The notes under the pieces are model-generated. The model was not told where the DNA came from and made no database searches. It saw only the letters and a program-made list of their open reading frames with translations. A stretch of DNA of 64,000 nt from Megaustenia siamemsis (lineage: Eukaryota; Mollusca; Gastropoda; Stylommatophora; Ariophantidae): positions 88,431,150-88,495,149 of the forward strand of contig JAVIAB010000156.1 of assembly GCA_032433765.1 (NCBI GenBank). The letters are read 5' to 3'. Of the stretch, positions 44,001-58,404 are shown one piece after another (position 1 is the first letter of the stretch; each line of letters opens with the position of its first letter). The translations under genes were made by a program, and so were the position numbers.

Positions 44001-47000
44001 AGCTTCACCACAACTGTCAAATCATGGGACAGCTATCACCACTATTGTCAAATCATGGAACAGCTATCACCACTATTGTCAAATCATGGGACAGCTTCAC
44101 CACTATTGTCAAATCATGGGACAGCTTCACCACTATTATCAAATCATGGGACAGCTTCACCACTATTGTCAAATCATGGGACAGCTTCACCACTATTGTC
44201 AAATCATGGGACAGCTATCACAACTATTGTCAAATCATGGGACAGCTATCACAACTATTGTCAAATCATGGGACAGCTTCACCACTAATGTCAAATCATG
44301 GGACAGCTTCACCACTATTGTCAAATCATGGGACAGCTTCACCACTATTGTCAAATCATGGGACAGCTTCACCACTATTGTCAAATATTGGGACAGCTAT
44401 CACAACTATTTTCAAATCATGGGACAGCTATCACAACTATTTTCAAATGATGGGACAGCTTTCACAACTATTTTCGAATCATGGGACAGCTATCACCACT
44501 ATTGTCAAATCATGGGACAGCTAACATCACTATTGTCAAATCATGGGACAGCTATCACCACTATTGTCAAATCATGGGACAGATATCACCACTAATGTCA
44601 AATCATTAGTTAGCTATCACCACTATTGTCAAATCATGGGACAGCTATCAAAACTATTGTCAAACCATAGGACAGCTATCACAACTATTGTCAAATCATG
44701 GGACAGCTATCACCACTATTATCAAATCATAGGACAGCTATCGCCACAATTGTCAAATCATGGACAGCTATCATCACTATAGTCAAATCATGGGACAGCT
44801 ATCACCACTATTGTCAAATCATGGGACAGCTATCACCACTATTGTCAAATCATGGGACAGCTATCACCACTATTGTCAAATCATGGACAGCTATCACCAC
44901 TATTTTCAAATCATAGGACAGCTATCACCACTATTGTCAAATCATGGCACAGCTATCACCACTATTGTCAAATCACGGACAGCTTCACCACTATTGTCAA
45001 ATCATGGGACAGCTTCACAAGTATGACGAATCATGGGACAACTATCACCACTATTGTCAAATCATAGGACAGCTTCATACGTAATGACGAATCATGGGAC
45101 AGCTATCACCACTATTGTCAAATCATGGGACAGCTATCACCACTATTGTCAAATCATGGCACAGCTATCACCACTATTGTCAAATCACGGGACAGCTTCA
45201 CCACTATTGTCAAATCATGGGACAGCTTCACAAGTAATGACGAATCATGGGACAACTATCACCACTATTGTCAAATCATAGGACAGCTTCATACGTAATG
45301 ACGAATCATGGGACAGCTATCACCACTATTGTCAAATCATGGGACAGCTATCACCACTATTGTCAGATCATGGGACAGCTATCACCACTATTGTCAAATC
45401 ATTGACAGCTATCACCACTATTGTCAAATCATAGTATAGCTATCACTACTATTGTCAAATCAAAGGACAGCTATCACCACTAATGTCAAATCATTAGTTA
45501 GCTATCACCACTATTGCCAAATCATGGGACAGCTATCACCACTATTGTCAAATCATAGGATAGCTATCACCACTATTGTCAAATCATACGACAGCTATCA
45601 CCACTATTATCACATCATAGGACCGCTATCACCACTATTGTCAAATCATAGACAGCTATCACGACAATTGTCAAATCATGGGACAGCTTCATCACTATTG
45701 TCAAATCATGGGACAGCTTCACCACAACTGTCAAATCATGGGACAGCTATCACCACTATTGTCAAATCATGGAACAGCTATCACTACTATTGTCAAATCA
45801 TAGGACAGCTTCACCACTATTGTCAAATCATGGGACAGTTATCACCACTATTGTCAAATCATGGGACAGCTATCACCACTATTGTCAAATCATCGAACAG
45901 CTATCACCACTATTGTCAAATCATATAACAGCTATCACTACTATTGTCAAACCATATAACAGCTATCACGACTATTGTCAAATCATATAACAGCTATCAC
46001 CATTATTGTTAAATCATATAACAACTATCACCATTATTGTCAAATCATATAACAGCTATCATCACTATTGTCAAATCATATAACCGCCATCACCATTATT
46101 GTCAAATCATATAACAGCTATCATCACTATTGTCAAATCATGGACAGCTATCATCACTATTGTCAAATCATGGACAGCTATCACAACTATTATCAAATCA
46201 TAGGACAGATATCACCACTAATGTCAAATCATTAGTTAGCTATCACCACTATTGTCAAATCATGGACAGCTATCACCACTATTGTCAAATCATGGACAGC
46301 TATCACCACTATTGTCAAATCATGGGACAGCTATCACCACTATTATCAAATCATAGGTCAGCTATCACCACTATTGTCAAATCATGGGACAGCTATCATC
46401 ACTATTGTCAAATCATGGGACAGCTATCACCACTATTGTCAAATCATGGGACAGCTATCACCACTATTGTCAAATCATAGGACAGCTATCACCACTATTG
46501 TCAAATCATGGGACAGCTATCACCATTATCGTCAAATCATTGAACAGCTATCATCATTATTATCAAATCATATAACGGCTATCACCACTATTGTCAAACC
46601 ATATAACAGCTATCACCACTATTGTCAAATCATATAACAGCTATCACCATTATTGTTAAATCATATAACAACTATCACCATTATTGTCAAATCATATAAC
46701 AGCTATCACCATTATTGTCAAATCATATAACAGCTATCATCACTATTGTCAAATCATATAACAGCTATCACCATTATTGTCAAATCATGGACAGCTATCA
46801 TCACTATTGTTAAATCATGGGACAGCTTCAGCTTCACCAGTAATGTCAAATCATGGACAGCAATCACCACTATTGTCAAATCATGGACAGCTTCACCACT
46901 ATTGTCAAATCATGGGACAGCGTCACCACTATTGCCAATTCATGGGACAGCTTCACCACTATTGTCAAATCATAGACAGCTATCACCACTATTGTCAAAT

Positions 47001-50000
47001 CATGGGAAAGCTTCACCACTATTGTCAAATCATAGACAGCTATCACCACTATTGTCAAATCATGGGACAGCTTCACCACTATTGTCAAATCATAGACAGC
47101 TATCACCACTATTGTCCAATCATGGGACAGCTTCACCACTATTGTCAAATCATAGACAGCTATCACCACAATTGTCAAATCATGGGACAGCTTCACCACT
47201 ATTATCAATTTATGGGACAGCTTCACCACTATTGTCAAATTATGGGACAGCTATCGCAACTATTGTCAAATCATTGGACAGCTATCACCACTATTGTCAA
47301 ATCACTGGACAACTATCACCACTAATGTCAAATCATGGGACAGCTATCACCACTATTGTCAAATCATGGAAAGCTATCACCACTATTGTCAAATCATATA
47401 ACAGCTATCACCATTATTGTTAAATCATATAACAACTATCACCATTATTGTCAAATCATATAACCGCTATCACCATTATTGTCAAATCATATAACAGCTA
47501 TCATCACTATTGTCAAATCATGGACAGCTATCATCACTATTGTCAAATCATGGACAGCTATCACAACTATTATCAAATCATAGGACAGATATCACCACTA
47601 ATGTCAAATCATTAGTTAGCTATCACCACTATTGTCAAATCATGGACAGCTATCACCACTATTGTCAAATCATGGACAGCTATCACCACTATTGTCAAAT
47701 CATGGGACAGCTATCACCACTATTATCAAATCATAGGTCAGCTATCACCACTATTGTCAAATCATGGGACAGCTATCATCACTATTGTCAAATCATGGGA
47801 CAGCTATCACCACTATTGTCAAATCATGGGACAGCTATCACCACTATTGTCAAATCATAGGACAGCTATCACCACTATTGTCAAATCATGGGACAGCTAT
47901 CACCATTATCGTCAAATCATTGAACAGCTATCATCATTATTATCAAATCATATAACGGCTATCACCACTATTGTCAAACCATATAACAGCTATCACCACT
48001 ATTGTCAAATCATATAACAGCTATCACCATTATTGTTAAATCATATAACAACTATCACCATTATTGTCAAATCATATAACAGCTATCACCATTATTGTCA
48101 AATCATATAACAGCTATCATCACTATTGTCAAATCATATAACAGCTATCACCATTATTGTCAAATCATGGACAGCTATCATCACTATTGTTAAATCATGG
48201 GACAGCTTCAGCTTCACCAGTAATGTCAAATCATGGACAGCAATCACCACTATTGTCAAATCATGGACAGCTTCACCACTATTGTCAAATCATGGGACAG
48301 CGTCACCACTATTGCCAATTCATGGGACAGCTTCACCACTATTGTCAAATCATAGACAGCTATCACCACTATTGTCAAATCATGGGAAAGCTTCACCACT
48401 ATTGTCAAATCATAGACAGCTATCACCACTATTGTCAAATCATGGGACAGCTTCACCACTATTGTCAAATCATAGACAGCTATCACCACTATTGTCCAAT
48501 CATGGGACAGCTTCACCACTATTGTCAAATCATAGACAGCTATCACCACAATTGTCAAATCATGGGACAGCTTCACCACTATTATCAATTTATGGGACAG
48601 CTTCACCACTATTGTCAAATTATGGGACAGCTATCGCAACTATTGTCAAATCATTGGACAGCTATCACCACTATTGTCAAATCACTGGACAACTATCACC
48701 ACTAATGTCAAATCATGGGACAGCTATCACCACTATTGTCAAATCATGGACAGCTATCACCACTATTGTCAAATCATATAACAGCTATCACCATTATTGT
48801 TAAATCATATAACAACTATCACCATTATTGTCAAATCATATAACCGCTATCACCATTATTGTCAAATCATATAACAGCTATCATCACTATTGTCAAATCA
48901 TGGACAGCTATCATCACTATTGTCAAATCATGGACAGCTATCACAACTATTATCAAATCATAGGACAGATATCACCACTAATGTCAAATCATTAGTTAGC
49001 TATCACCACTATTGTCAAATCATGGACAGCTATCACCACTATTGTCAAATCATGGACAGCTATCACCACTATTGTCAAATCATGGGACAGCTATCACCAC
49101 TATTATCAAATCATGGGACAGCTATCACCACTATTGTCAAATCATGGGACAGCTTCACCACTATTATCAAATCATGGGACAGCTTCACCACTATTGTCAA
49201 ATTATGGGACAGCTATCGCAACTATTGTCAAATCATTGGACAGCTATCATTACTATTGTCAAATCACTGGACAACTATCACCACTAATGTCAAATCATGG
49301 GACAGCTATCACCACTATTGTCAAATCATAGTATAGCTATCACTACTATTGTCAAATCAAAGGACAGCTATCACCACTAATGTCAAATCATTAGTTAGCT
49401 ATCACCACTATTGCCAAATCATGGGACAGCTATCACCACTATTGTCAAATCATAGGATAGCTATCACCACTATTGTCAAATCATAGGACAGCTATCACCA
49501 CTATTATCAAATCATAGGACCGCTATCACCATTATTGTCAAATCATGGACAGCTATCATCACTATTGTTAAATCATGGGACAGCTTCAGCTTCACCAGTA
49601 ATGTCAAATCATGGACAGCAATCACCACTATTGTCAAATCATGGACAGCTTCACCACTATTGTCAAATCATGGGACAGCGTCACCACTATTGCCAATTCA
49701 TGGGACAGCTTCACCACTATTGTCAAATCATAGACAGCTATCACCACTATTGTCAAATCATGGGAAAGCTTCACCACTATTGTCAAATCATAGACAGCTA
49801 TCACCACTATTGTCAAATCATGGGACAGCTTCACCACTATTGTCAAATCATAGACAGCTATCACCACTATTGTCCAATCATGGGACAGCTTCACCACTAT
49901 TGTCAAATCATAGACAGCTATCACCACAATTGTCAAATCATGGGACAGCTTCACCACTATTATCAATTTATGGGACAGCTTCACCACTATTGTCAAATTA

Positions 50001-53000
50001 TGGGACAGCTATCGCAACTATTGTCAAATCATTGGACAGCTATCACCACTATTGTCAAATCACTGGACAACTATCACCACTAATGTCAAATCATGGGACA
50101 GCTATCACCACTATTGTCAAATCATGGACAGCTATCACCACTATTGTCAAATCATATAACAGCTATCACCATTATTGTTAAATCATATAACAACTATCAC
50201 CATTATTGTCAAATCATATAACCGCTATCACCATTATTGTCAAATCATATAACAGCTATCATCACTATTGTCAAATCATGGACAGCTATCATCACTATTG
50301 TCAAATCATGGACAGCTATCACAACTATTATCAAATCATAGGACAGATATCACCACTAATGTCAAATCATTAGTTAGCTATCACCACTATTGTCAAATCA
50401 TGGACAGCTATCACCACTATTGTCAAATCATGGACAGCTATCACCACTATTGTCAAATCATGGGACAGCTATCACCACTATTATCAAATCATGGGACAGC
50501 TATCACCACTATTGTCAAATCATGGGACAGCTTCACCACTATTATCAAATCATGGGACAGCTTCACCACTATTGTCAAATTATGGGACAGCTATCGCAAC
50601 TATTGTCAAATCATTGGACAGCTATCACCACTATTGTCAAATCACTGGACAACTATCACCACTAATGTCAAATCATGGGACAGCTATCACCACTATTGTC
50701 AAATCATAGTATAGCTATCACTACTATTGTCAAATCAAAGGACAGCTATCACCACTAATGTCAAATCATTAGTTAGCTATCACCACTATTGCCAAATCAT
50801 GGGACAGCTATCACCACTATTGTCAAATCATAGGATAGCTATCACCACTATTGTCAAATCATAGGACAGCTATCACCACTATTATCAAATCATAGGACCG
50901 CTATCACCACTATTGTCAAATCATAGACAGCTATCACGACAATTGTCAAATCATGGGACAGCTTCATCACTATTGTCAAATCATGGGACAGCTTCACCAC
51001 AACTGTCAAATCATGGGACAGCTATCACCACTATTGTCAAATCATGGAACAGCTATCACTACTATTGTCAAATCATAGGACAGCTTCACCACTATTGTCA
51101 AATCATGGGACAGTTATCACCACTATTGTCAAATCATGGGACAGCTATCACTACTATTGTCAAATCATCGAACAGCTATCACCACTATTGTCAAATCATA
51201 TAACAGCTATCACTACTATTGTCAAACCATATAACAGCTATCACGACTATTGTCAAATCATATAACAGCTATCACCATTATTGTTAAATCATATAACAAC
51301 TATCACCATTATTGTCAAATCATATAACAGCTATCATCACTATTGTCAAATCATATAACCGCCATCACCATTATTGTCAAATCATATAACAGCTATCATC
51401 ACTATTGTCAAATCATGGACAGCTATCATCACTATTGTCAAATCATGGACAGCTATCACAACTATTATCAAATCATAGGACAGATATCACCACTAATGTC
51501 AAATCATTAGTTAGCTATCACCACTATTGTCAAATCATGGACAGCTATCACCACTATTGTCAAATCATGGACAGCTATCACCACTATTGTCAAATCATTG
51601 GACAGCTATCACCACTATTATCAAATCATAGGTCAGCTATCACCACTATTGTCAAATCATGGGACAGCTATCATCACTATTGTCAAATCATGGGACAGCT
51701 ATCACCACTATTGTCAAATCATGGGACAGCTATCACCACTATTGTCAAATCATAGGACAGCTATCACCACTATTGTCAAATCATGGGACAGCTATCACCA
51801 TTATCGTCAAATCATTGAACAGCTATCATCATTATTATCAAATCATATAACGGCTATCACCACTATTGTCAAACCATATAACAGCTATCACCACTATTGT
51901 CAAATCATATAACAGCTATCACCATTATTGTTAAATCATATAACAACTATCACCATTATTGTCAAATCATATAACAGCTATCACCACTAATGTCAAATCA
52001 TTAGTTAGCTATCATCACTATTGTCAAATCATATAACAGCTATCACCATTATTGTCAAATCATGGACAGCTATCATCACTATTGTTAAATCATGGGACAG
52101 CTTCAGCTTCACCAGTAATGTCAAATCATGGACAGCAATCACCACTATTGTCAAATCATGGACAGCTTCACCACTATTGTCAAATCATGGGACAGCGTCA
52201 CCACTATTGCCAATTCATGGGACAGCTTCACCACTATTGTCAAATCATAGACAGCTATCACCACTATTGTCAAATCATGGGAAAGCTTCACCACTATTGT
52301 CAAATCATAGACAGCTATCACCACTATTGTCAAATCATGGGACAGCTTCACCACTATTGTCAAATCATAGACAGCTATCACCACTATTGTCCAATCATGG
52401 GACAGCTTCACCACAATTGTCAAATCATGGGACAGCTTCACCACTATTATCAATTTATGGGACAGCTTCACCACTATTGTCAAATTATGGGACAGCTATC
52501 GCAACTATTGTCAAATCATTGGACAGCTATCACCACTAATGTCAAATCACTGGACAACTATCACCACTAATGTCAAATCATGGGACAGCTATCACCACTA
52601 TTGTCAAATCATGGACAGCTATCACCACTATTGTCAAATCATATAACAGCTATCACCATTATTGTTAAATCATATAACAACTATCACCATTATTGTCAAA
52701 TCATATAACCGCTATCACCATTATTGTCAAATCATATAACAGCTATCATCACTATTGTCAAATCATGGACAGCTATCATCACTATTGTCAAATCATTAGT
52801 TAGCTATCACAACTATTATCAAATCATAGGACAGATATCACCACTAATGTCAAATCATTAGTTAGCTATCACCACTATTGTCAAATCATGGACAGCTATC
52901 ACCACTATTGTCAAATCATGGACAGCTATCACCACTATTGTCAAATCATGGGACAGCTATCACCACTATTATCAAATCATGGGACAGCTATCACCACTAT

Positions 53001-53282
53001 TGTCAAATCATGGGACAGCTTCACCACTATTATCAAATCATGGGACAGCTTCACCACTATTGTCAAATTATGGGACAGCTATCGCAACTATTGTCAAATC
53101 ATTGGACAGCTATCACCACTATTGTCAAATCACTGGACAACTATCACCACTATTGTCAAATCATGGGACAGCTATCACCACTATTGTCAAATCATTGAAC
53201 AGCTTTCACCACTATTGTCAAATCATGGCACAGCTTCACCACTATTGTCAAATCATGGGACAGCTATCACCACTATTGTCCA
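41001..53282. repeat. 12.3-kb satellite of 30/31-bp units, about 400 copies
   Basis: The unit is gggacagctatcaccactat plus tgtcaaatcat (31 bp). A 30-bp form has cttcacc for ctatcacc, and other variants include tggacagc, ataggacagc and atataacagc. Higher-order blocks are obvious: about 46081-47460, 47461-48840 and 48841-50218 repeat every 1,380/1,380/1,378 bp with very few differences. Other long blocks repeat at offsets of about 1.5 kb (43040 and 44543) and 1.7 kb (43738 and 45452). The last unit runs without a seam into the L-I reading frame. The many Ser/Leu/His-rich frames are by-products of the repeat. Confidence 0.97.
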
Positions 53283-53775
53283 ACAAGGAAATAACTCTAG
53301 AGGCAAAACGGGCACTGTACAATAAAATCTTCACCCCAATTGTGTGCTACCAATGCCAGACCTGGACCCTAGATGCAAGAACAATAAGAAAGATAACCTC
53401 TACAGAGATGAAATGTGTTAGACGAATGACAGGAAACAGTCTGAGAGATAAGATCAGAAATGGAGAACTGAGAAAAAAGATAGGAATAACTCTTGCCATA
53501 TAGTGCATAAAGAAACAACAGATAAAATGGCTTCGCCACGTGATTAGGCAAAAATATCAAAACACAAAACGACGAGCCCTCAATAAACGTTGCGAGAACT
53601 CAGACTCAAATGCTGAACACGAAAAAGATGGATTGATCGAATATTAGAAGCACTAGGAAACATAACAACAGCAGAGGCCAACAGAGGAGCAAAAGACCGC
53701 ACCGCAGATCTGATATCTCATCTCGTCAATGAAAGGCGCCAGTGGAATGCAAGAATTCTAGTGAGCACAATCATC
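53263..53775 (+). pseudogene. LINE ORF2 C-terminal fragment L-I, continuous with the satellite
   Basis: The last satellite unit encodes 'GQLSPLLSN' and passes without break into 'KEITLEAKRALYNKIFTPIV', then CYQCQTWTLD, 'ITSTEMKCVRRMTGNSLRDK' and 'IRNGELRKKIGITLAI'. After a stop near 53502 come 'IKKQQIKWLRHVIRQ' and, frame-shifted, a GRPRKRW-type block near 53610-53640 and 'ASGMQEF' near 53750. In the related fragment at 18030-18110 the same place reads 'YQLSPLLRHP', then 'AKQQMINSIFIPTLCYESQT'. So QLSPLL belongs to the LINE and was not brought in by the satellite. Confidence 0.88.
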
Positions 53776-53814
53776 GACATTTGTCGGTGGATATAGTTTG
53801 AGCCTTCTTCGATC

Positions 53815-54402
53815 GATATTACAGTCACTTTGAAGCTCTGGTTAATCTACATTACTGTCATATTACATCTCGTGTTGATCTACATTATAATCACCTCACA
53901 TCTCTTATTGATCTACATTACTGTCATATTACATCTCTTGTTGATCTACATTACTGTCATATTACGTCTCTGGTTAATCTACATTACTGTCATATTACAT
54001 CTCTTGTTGATCTACATTATAATCACATCAAATCTCTGCTTGATCTACATTACAGTCATATTACGTCTCTGATTAATCTACATTACTGTCATATAACATC
54101 TCTTGTTGATCTACATTATAATCACATCAAATCTCTGCTTGATCTACATTACAGTCACATCACATCTCTGCTTGATCTACATTACAGTCACATCAAATCT
54201 CTGCTTGATCTACATTACAGTCACATCAAATCTCTGCTTGATCTACATTACAGTCACATCAAATCTCTGATTGATCTACATTACAGTCACATCAAATCTC
54301 TGTTTTATCTACATTACAGTCACATCAAATCCCTGCTTGATCTACATTACAGTCACATCAAATCTCTGATTGATCTACAATACGTCTCTGGTTGATCTAC
54401 GT
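53815..54402. repeat. 33-bp tandem array (left part), about 17 copies
   Basis: The unit contains ttgatctacattacagtcac and atcaaatctctgc. It continues on the other side of the mariner element at 55740. Confidence 0.93.
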
Positions 54403-54442
54403 AGGGAGGTCAAAAAGTAATGCACACCAATTTTTTTCTCGG
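54403..54442 (+). repeat. Mariner left terminal inverted repeat
   Basis: 40 bp, identical to the reverse complement of 55697-55736. It would be the transposase binding site at the 3' end of the gene. Confidence 0.97.
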
Positions 54443-54506
54443 AAACTATTCGGGAAAAATGTGTGAAATTTTCACAGATTGTAGCTGAACATCCCCTTTA
54501 CACTAC

Positions 54507-55579
54507 CTATTTTTCAACATAATCTCCGTCCAAGCGTATTGCCTTACGCCAACGCGAAACTAGGTCATGAATGCCTCGTTTGTACCAAGTTTTGTCCTGC
54601 TCGCGTAGCCATTTTTTAACTGCACGGATCACATCCTCATCATTGTCAAAGTGTGGCCCACGCAGGAATTTTTTGAGTGGTCCAGACAGATGGAAATCTG
54701 AGGGAGCCAGATCAGGGCTGTAAGGAGGATGGGGCAGTACAGTCCAACCAAATTTGTTCATTACTTCCCGTGTTACCAGACTTGTGTGAGGGCGTGCATT
54801 GTCATTTTGAAGCAACAAATCTGCAGATGGCTTATTAGGCCGAACTCTGTGGAACCGATTTTTGAGTTTTGTCAGTGTATTGATGTAAGCTGTCGAGTTG
54901 ATTGTCTCACCTCTTGTCATTACATCAACAAGAATCACACCATCAATGTCCCAGAAGACAGTGATCATCACCTTTCCGGCTGATGGAGATGTTTTGAATT
55001 TTTTTCTTTTTGGTGACTGCGGATGATGCCATTCCATTGACTGCATTTTTGTTTCAGGCTCATAATGATGTGCCCACGTTTCGTCACAGGTAACAATTTT
55101 TGACAAAAACATTTCTCCTTCAACACCGAAACACTCCAAAAATTCAGAACAGAATGTTTTCCTTTGAACTCTGTGTGATCATTTGTTAGGCACCGAGGAA
55201 CCCATCGAGCGCAAATCTTTGAATATCCGAGAGTTTTAAAAATTGCGATTGCACTTCCCTTGCTGACTGTAAGCTGCAATGCCAATTGCTGACTAGTGAT
55301 ACGCCTATCCTTACGAATAATGGCATCAGCCCGGTTTAACATGTCTGTGCTGGTAGCCGAGGCAACACGTCCAGAACACGGTAAATCATGCAGCTCCACT
55401 CGTACACTTTCTGCAGCTTTAATTCTCTGAACCCATCGACTAACTGTGCTCCTATCGACTGCAGAACATTTGTACACTGCACACAGTCGTTTATGAATGT
55501 TTGCCACAGTTTCTTTTTCCGCAACCAGAAATTCTATGACAATTCGCTGTTTGTAACGGACATTGTTGACAAGCTCCAT
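54507..55579 (-). pseudogene. Mariner transposase, one frameshift
   Basis: It starts at ATG 55577-55579. The first frame holds the N-terminal DNA-binding part: 'QRIVIEFLVAEKETVANIHK' (first helix-turn-helix), 'DRSTVSRWVQRIKAA', then a second helix-turn-helix (RRITSQQLALQLTVSKGSA) and 'WVPRCLTNDH'. The catalytic part is in another frame, read from 55139 down. It has 'IVTCDETWAHHYEPETK' (first Asp), 'LLLQNDNARPHTS' (second Asp) and 'HPPYSPDLAPSDFHL' (third Asp). There are 34 residues between the second and third Asp, which is the DD34D signature of mariner. The shift is at the A5 run at 55138-55142 (plus strand), consistent with a one-base loss in a homopolymer. Total length across both frames is about 355 codons, normal for the family. 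The subfamily is not resolved; such genes are often annotated as SETMAR-like. Confidence 0.93.
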
Positions 55580-55696
55580 TTTAACGGTTCATAGATTGCG
55601 TAATATTTATCAGAATGCTGTGCAATTTGGTGCACATAATTGGAACATGTCATATTCCAAGTGTGCAAAATTTCATATTCCTATCTTTATTATTAG

Positions 55697-55736
55697 CCGA
55701 GAAAAAAATTGGTGTGCATTACTTTTTGACCTCCCT
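55697..55736 (-). repeat. Mariner right terminal inverted repeat
   Basis: 40 bp, perfect inverted copy of 54403-54442. It lies 117 bp upstream of the transposase start codon. Confidence 0.97.
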
Positions 55737-55739
55737 TCA

Positions 55740-58235
55740 GTACATAACAGTCACATTGAAACTCAAAAGTCATATTACATATCTGGTTGTTGTACATCAC
55801 AATAACATTACATCTCTAGTTTATCTACATTACAGTAACATTATATCTCTGGTTGATCTAAATTACAGTCACATTACATCTCTGATTGATCTACATTAGT
55901 CACATTGAATCTCTCGTTGATCTACATTAGTCACATTATCTCTCTTGCTGATCTACATTTGTCACATTACCTCTCTCGTTGATCTACATTAGTCACATTG
56001 AATCTCTCGTTGATCTACATTAGTCACATTGAATTTCTCGTTGATCTACATTAGTCATATTGAATCTCTCGTTGATCTACATTAGTCACATTATCTCTCT
56101 TGCTGATATGCATTAGTCACATTACCTCTCTCGTTGATCTACATTAGTCACATTGAATCTCTCGTTGATCTACATTAGTCACATTACCTCTCTCGTTGAT
56201 CTACATTAGTCACATTGAATGTCTCGTTGATCTACATTACAGTCACATTACCTCTCTTGCTGATCTACATTACAGTCATATTACATATCTGGTTGATCTA
56301 AATTAGTCACAATGAATCTCTCGTTGATCTACACTACAGTCACATTACCTCTCTTGCTGATCTACATTACAGTCACATTACATCTTTGATTGATCTACAT
56401 TACGTCTCTAGTTGATCTACATTACACCTCTGTTTGATCTACATTACATCTATGATGGAACTCCGTTACATCTCTGCTTGATCTACATTACATCTTATGT
56501 TGATCTACATTACATCAAAGGTTGATCTACATTACACTCCAGTTGATCTACATTACATCTCTATTTGAACTACATTACATTTCTGGTTGAGCTGCATTAC
56601 ATATCTGGTTTATTTACATTAAATCTCTGGTTAATATACGTTGCAGCTCTGCTTGATCTACATTACATTTCTGCTTGATCTACATTACATCTATGGTTAA
56701 TCTACATTACATCTCTGGTTTATCTATATTACATCTATGATGGACCTCTGTTACATCTCTAATTAATCTACATTACATCACTGCTTGATCTACATTACAT
56801 CTCTGCTTGATCAACATTACATCTTATGTTGATCTACATTACATCGAAGGTTGATCTAGATTACACTCTGGTTGTTCTACATTACATCTCTGTTTGAACT
56901 ACATAACATCTCTGGTTGACCTACATTACATTTCTGGTTGAGCTGCATTACATCTCTGGTTTATTTAAATTACATCTCTGGTTGATATACTTTACAGCTC
57001 TGGTTGACCTAAATTACATCTCTGATTGTCCTACATTAATCTATGGTTGATCTACATTACATCTCTGCTTGATCTACATTACAACTCTGCTTGATATACA
57101 TTACATCTCTGTTTGATCTACATTACATCTCTGTTTGACCTACATTACAACTCTGGTTGACCTACATTAATCTTTGGTTGATTTACATTACATCTCTGGT
57201 TGACCTACATTAATCTTTGGTTGATCTACATTACATCTCTGGTTGATCTACATTATATCTCTGGTTGATCTACATTACATATCTGTTTGATCTACATTAC
57301 ATCTCATTTTTTTATCTACGTTACATCTCTGGTTATCTACATTACATCTCTATTTCATCTACCTTACATCTCTGCTTGATCTACATTATATCTATGGTTG
57401 ATCTACATTATATCTTTGGTTGAGCTACATTACATCTATGATGGACCTCCGTTACATTTCTGATTAATCTATATTACATCTCTGCTTGATCTACATTACA
57501 TCGAAGGTTGATCTACATTACATCTCTGTTTGATCTACATTACATCTCTGGTTGATCTAATTACATCCCTGGTTGATCTACATTACATCTCTGTTTGATC
57601 TACATTACATCTGTGGTTGATCTACATTAAATGTCTGGTTGATCTACATTACATCTCTGCTTGATCTACATTGCATCTTTGATTTATCTACATTACATTT
57701 CTGGTTGATCTGTATTACATCTCTGTTTGATCTACATTACATCTCTGCTTGATCTACATTATATCTTTGATTTTATCTACATTACATCTCTTTTTGATCT
57801 ACATTACATCTATGGTGGACCTACATTACATCTATTCTCGACATACCTTATATCTATGGTGGACCTATGGTGGACCTACATTACATCTGTCCTTGATCTA
57901 CATTACATCTGTGCTTGATCTACATTACATCTATGGTGGTCCTACATTAAATCTTTGCTTGACCTACATTACATCTATGGTGGACCTACATTACATCTAT
58001 GGTGGACCTACATAACATCTGTGCTTGATCTACATTACATCTGTGGTTGATCTACATTACATCTATGGTGGTCCTACAATAAATCTTTGCTTGATCTACA
58101 TTACATCTATGGTGGACCTACATTACATCTTTGTTTGATCTACATTACATCTATGGTGGACCTACATTACATCTTTGTTTGATCTACATTACATCTATGG
58201 TGGACCTACATTACATCTTTGCTTGATCTACATTA
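55740..58235. repeat. Continuation of the gatctacatta satellite, 31- then 22-bp units
   Basis: Right of the mariner, units of about 31 bp (gttgatctacattagtcaca plus ttgaatctctc) run to about 56400. Beyond that 22-bp units (ctggttgatctacattacat plus ct) dominate. The 22-bp form lacks the 'agtcacatt' part of the longer forms. Near 57800-58200 units carry atggtggacctacattacat. Divergence is higher than in the 41-53 kb array. Confidence 0.93.
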
Positions 58236-58404
58236 ATTAGTTTCTTGTTCTGTTTTGTGTTTTCTTTGAGGAATAAAAAATAGAAGAGGTGGGAGTAAGG
58301 AAGGTGACGTCACAAGCTGTATGGCGTTCACAAATGTTTGTACCTCAGCTTCTGTGAAGTCAAAATTGTTGGAAAACACACATTGTTATTTATTTGTATC
58401 ATTT
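58236..58404. other. Short unique spacer
   Basis: Nothing recognised between the satellite and L-B2. Confidence 0.5.

Larger units (their letters stand above)
54403..55736 (-). mobile_element. Mariner transposon, 1,334 bp, with perfect 40-bp terminal inverted repeats
   Basis: The left end (54403-54442) and right end (55697-55736) are exact reverse complements over 40 bp, starting agggaggtcaaaaagtaatg. The single transposase gene lies between them on the minus strand. The element sits inside the gatctacatta satellite. If the ends are taken one base further in, the left flank is TA and the right flank TT, compatible with a mariner TA duplication with one change, but this is not certain. Perfect ends imply a fairly recent insertion. 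Confidence 0.95.
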
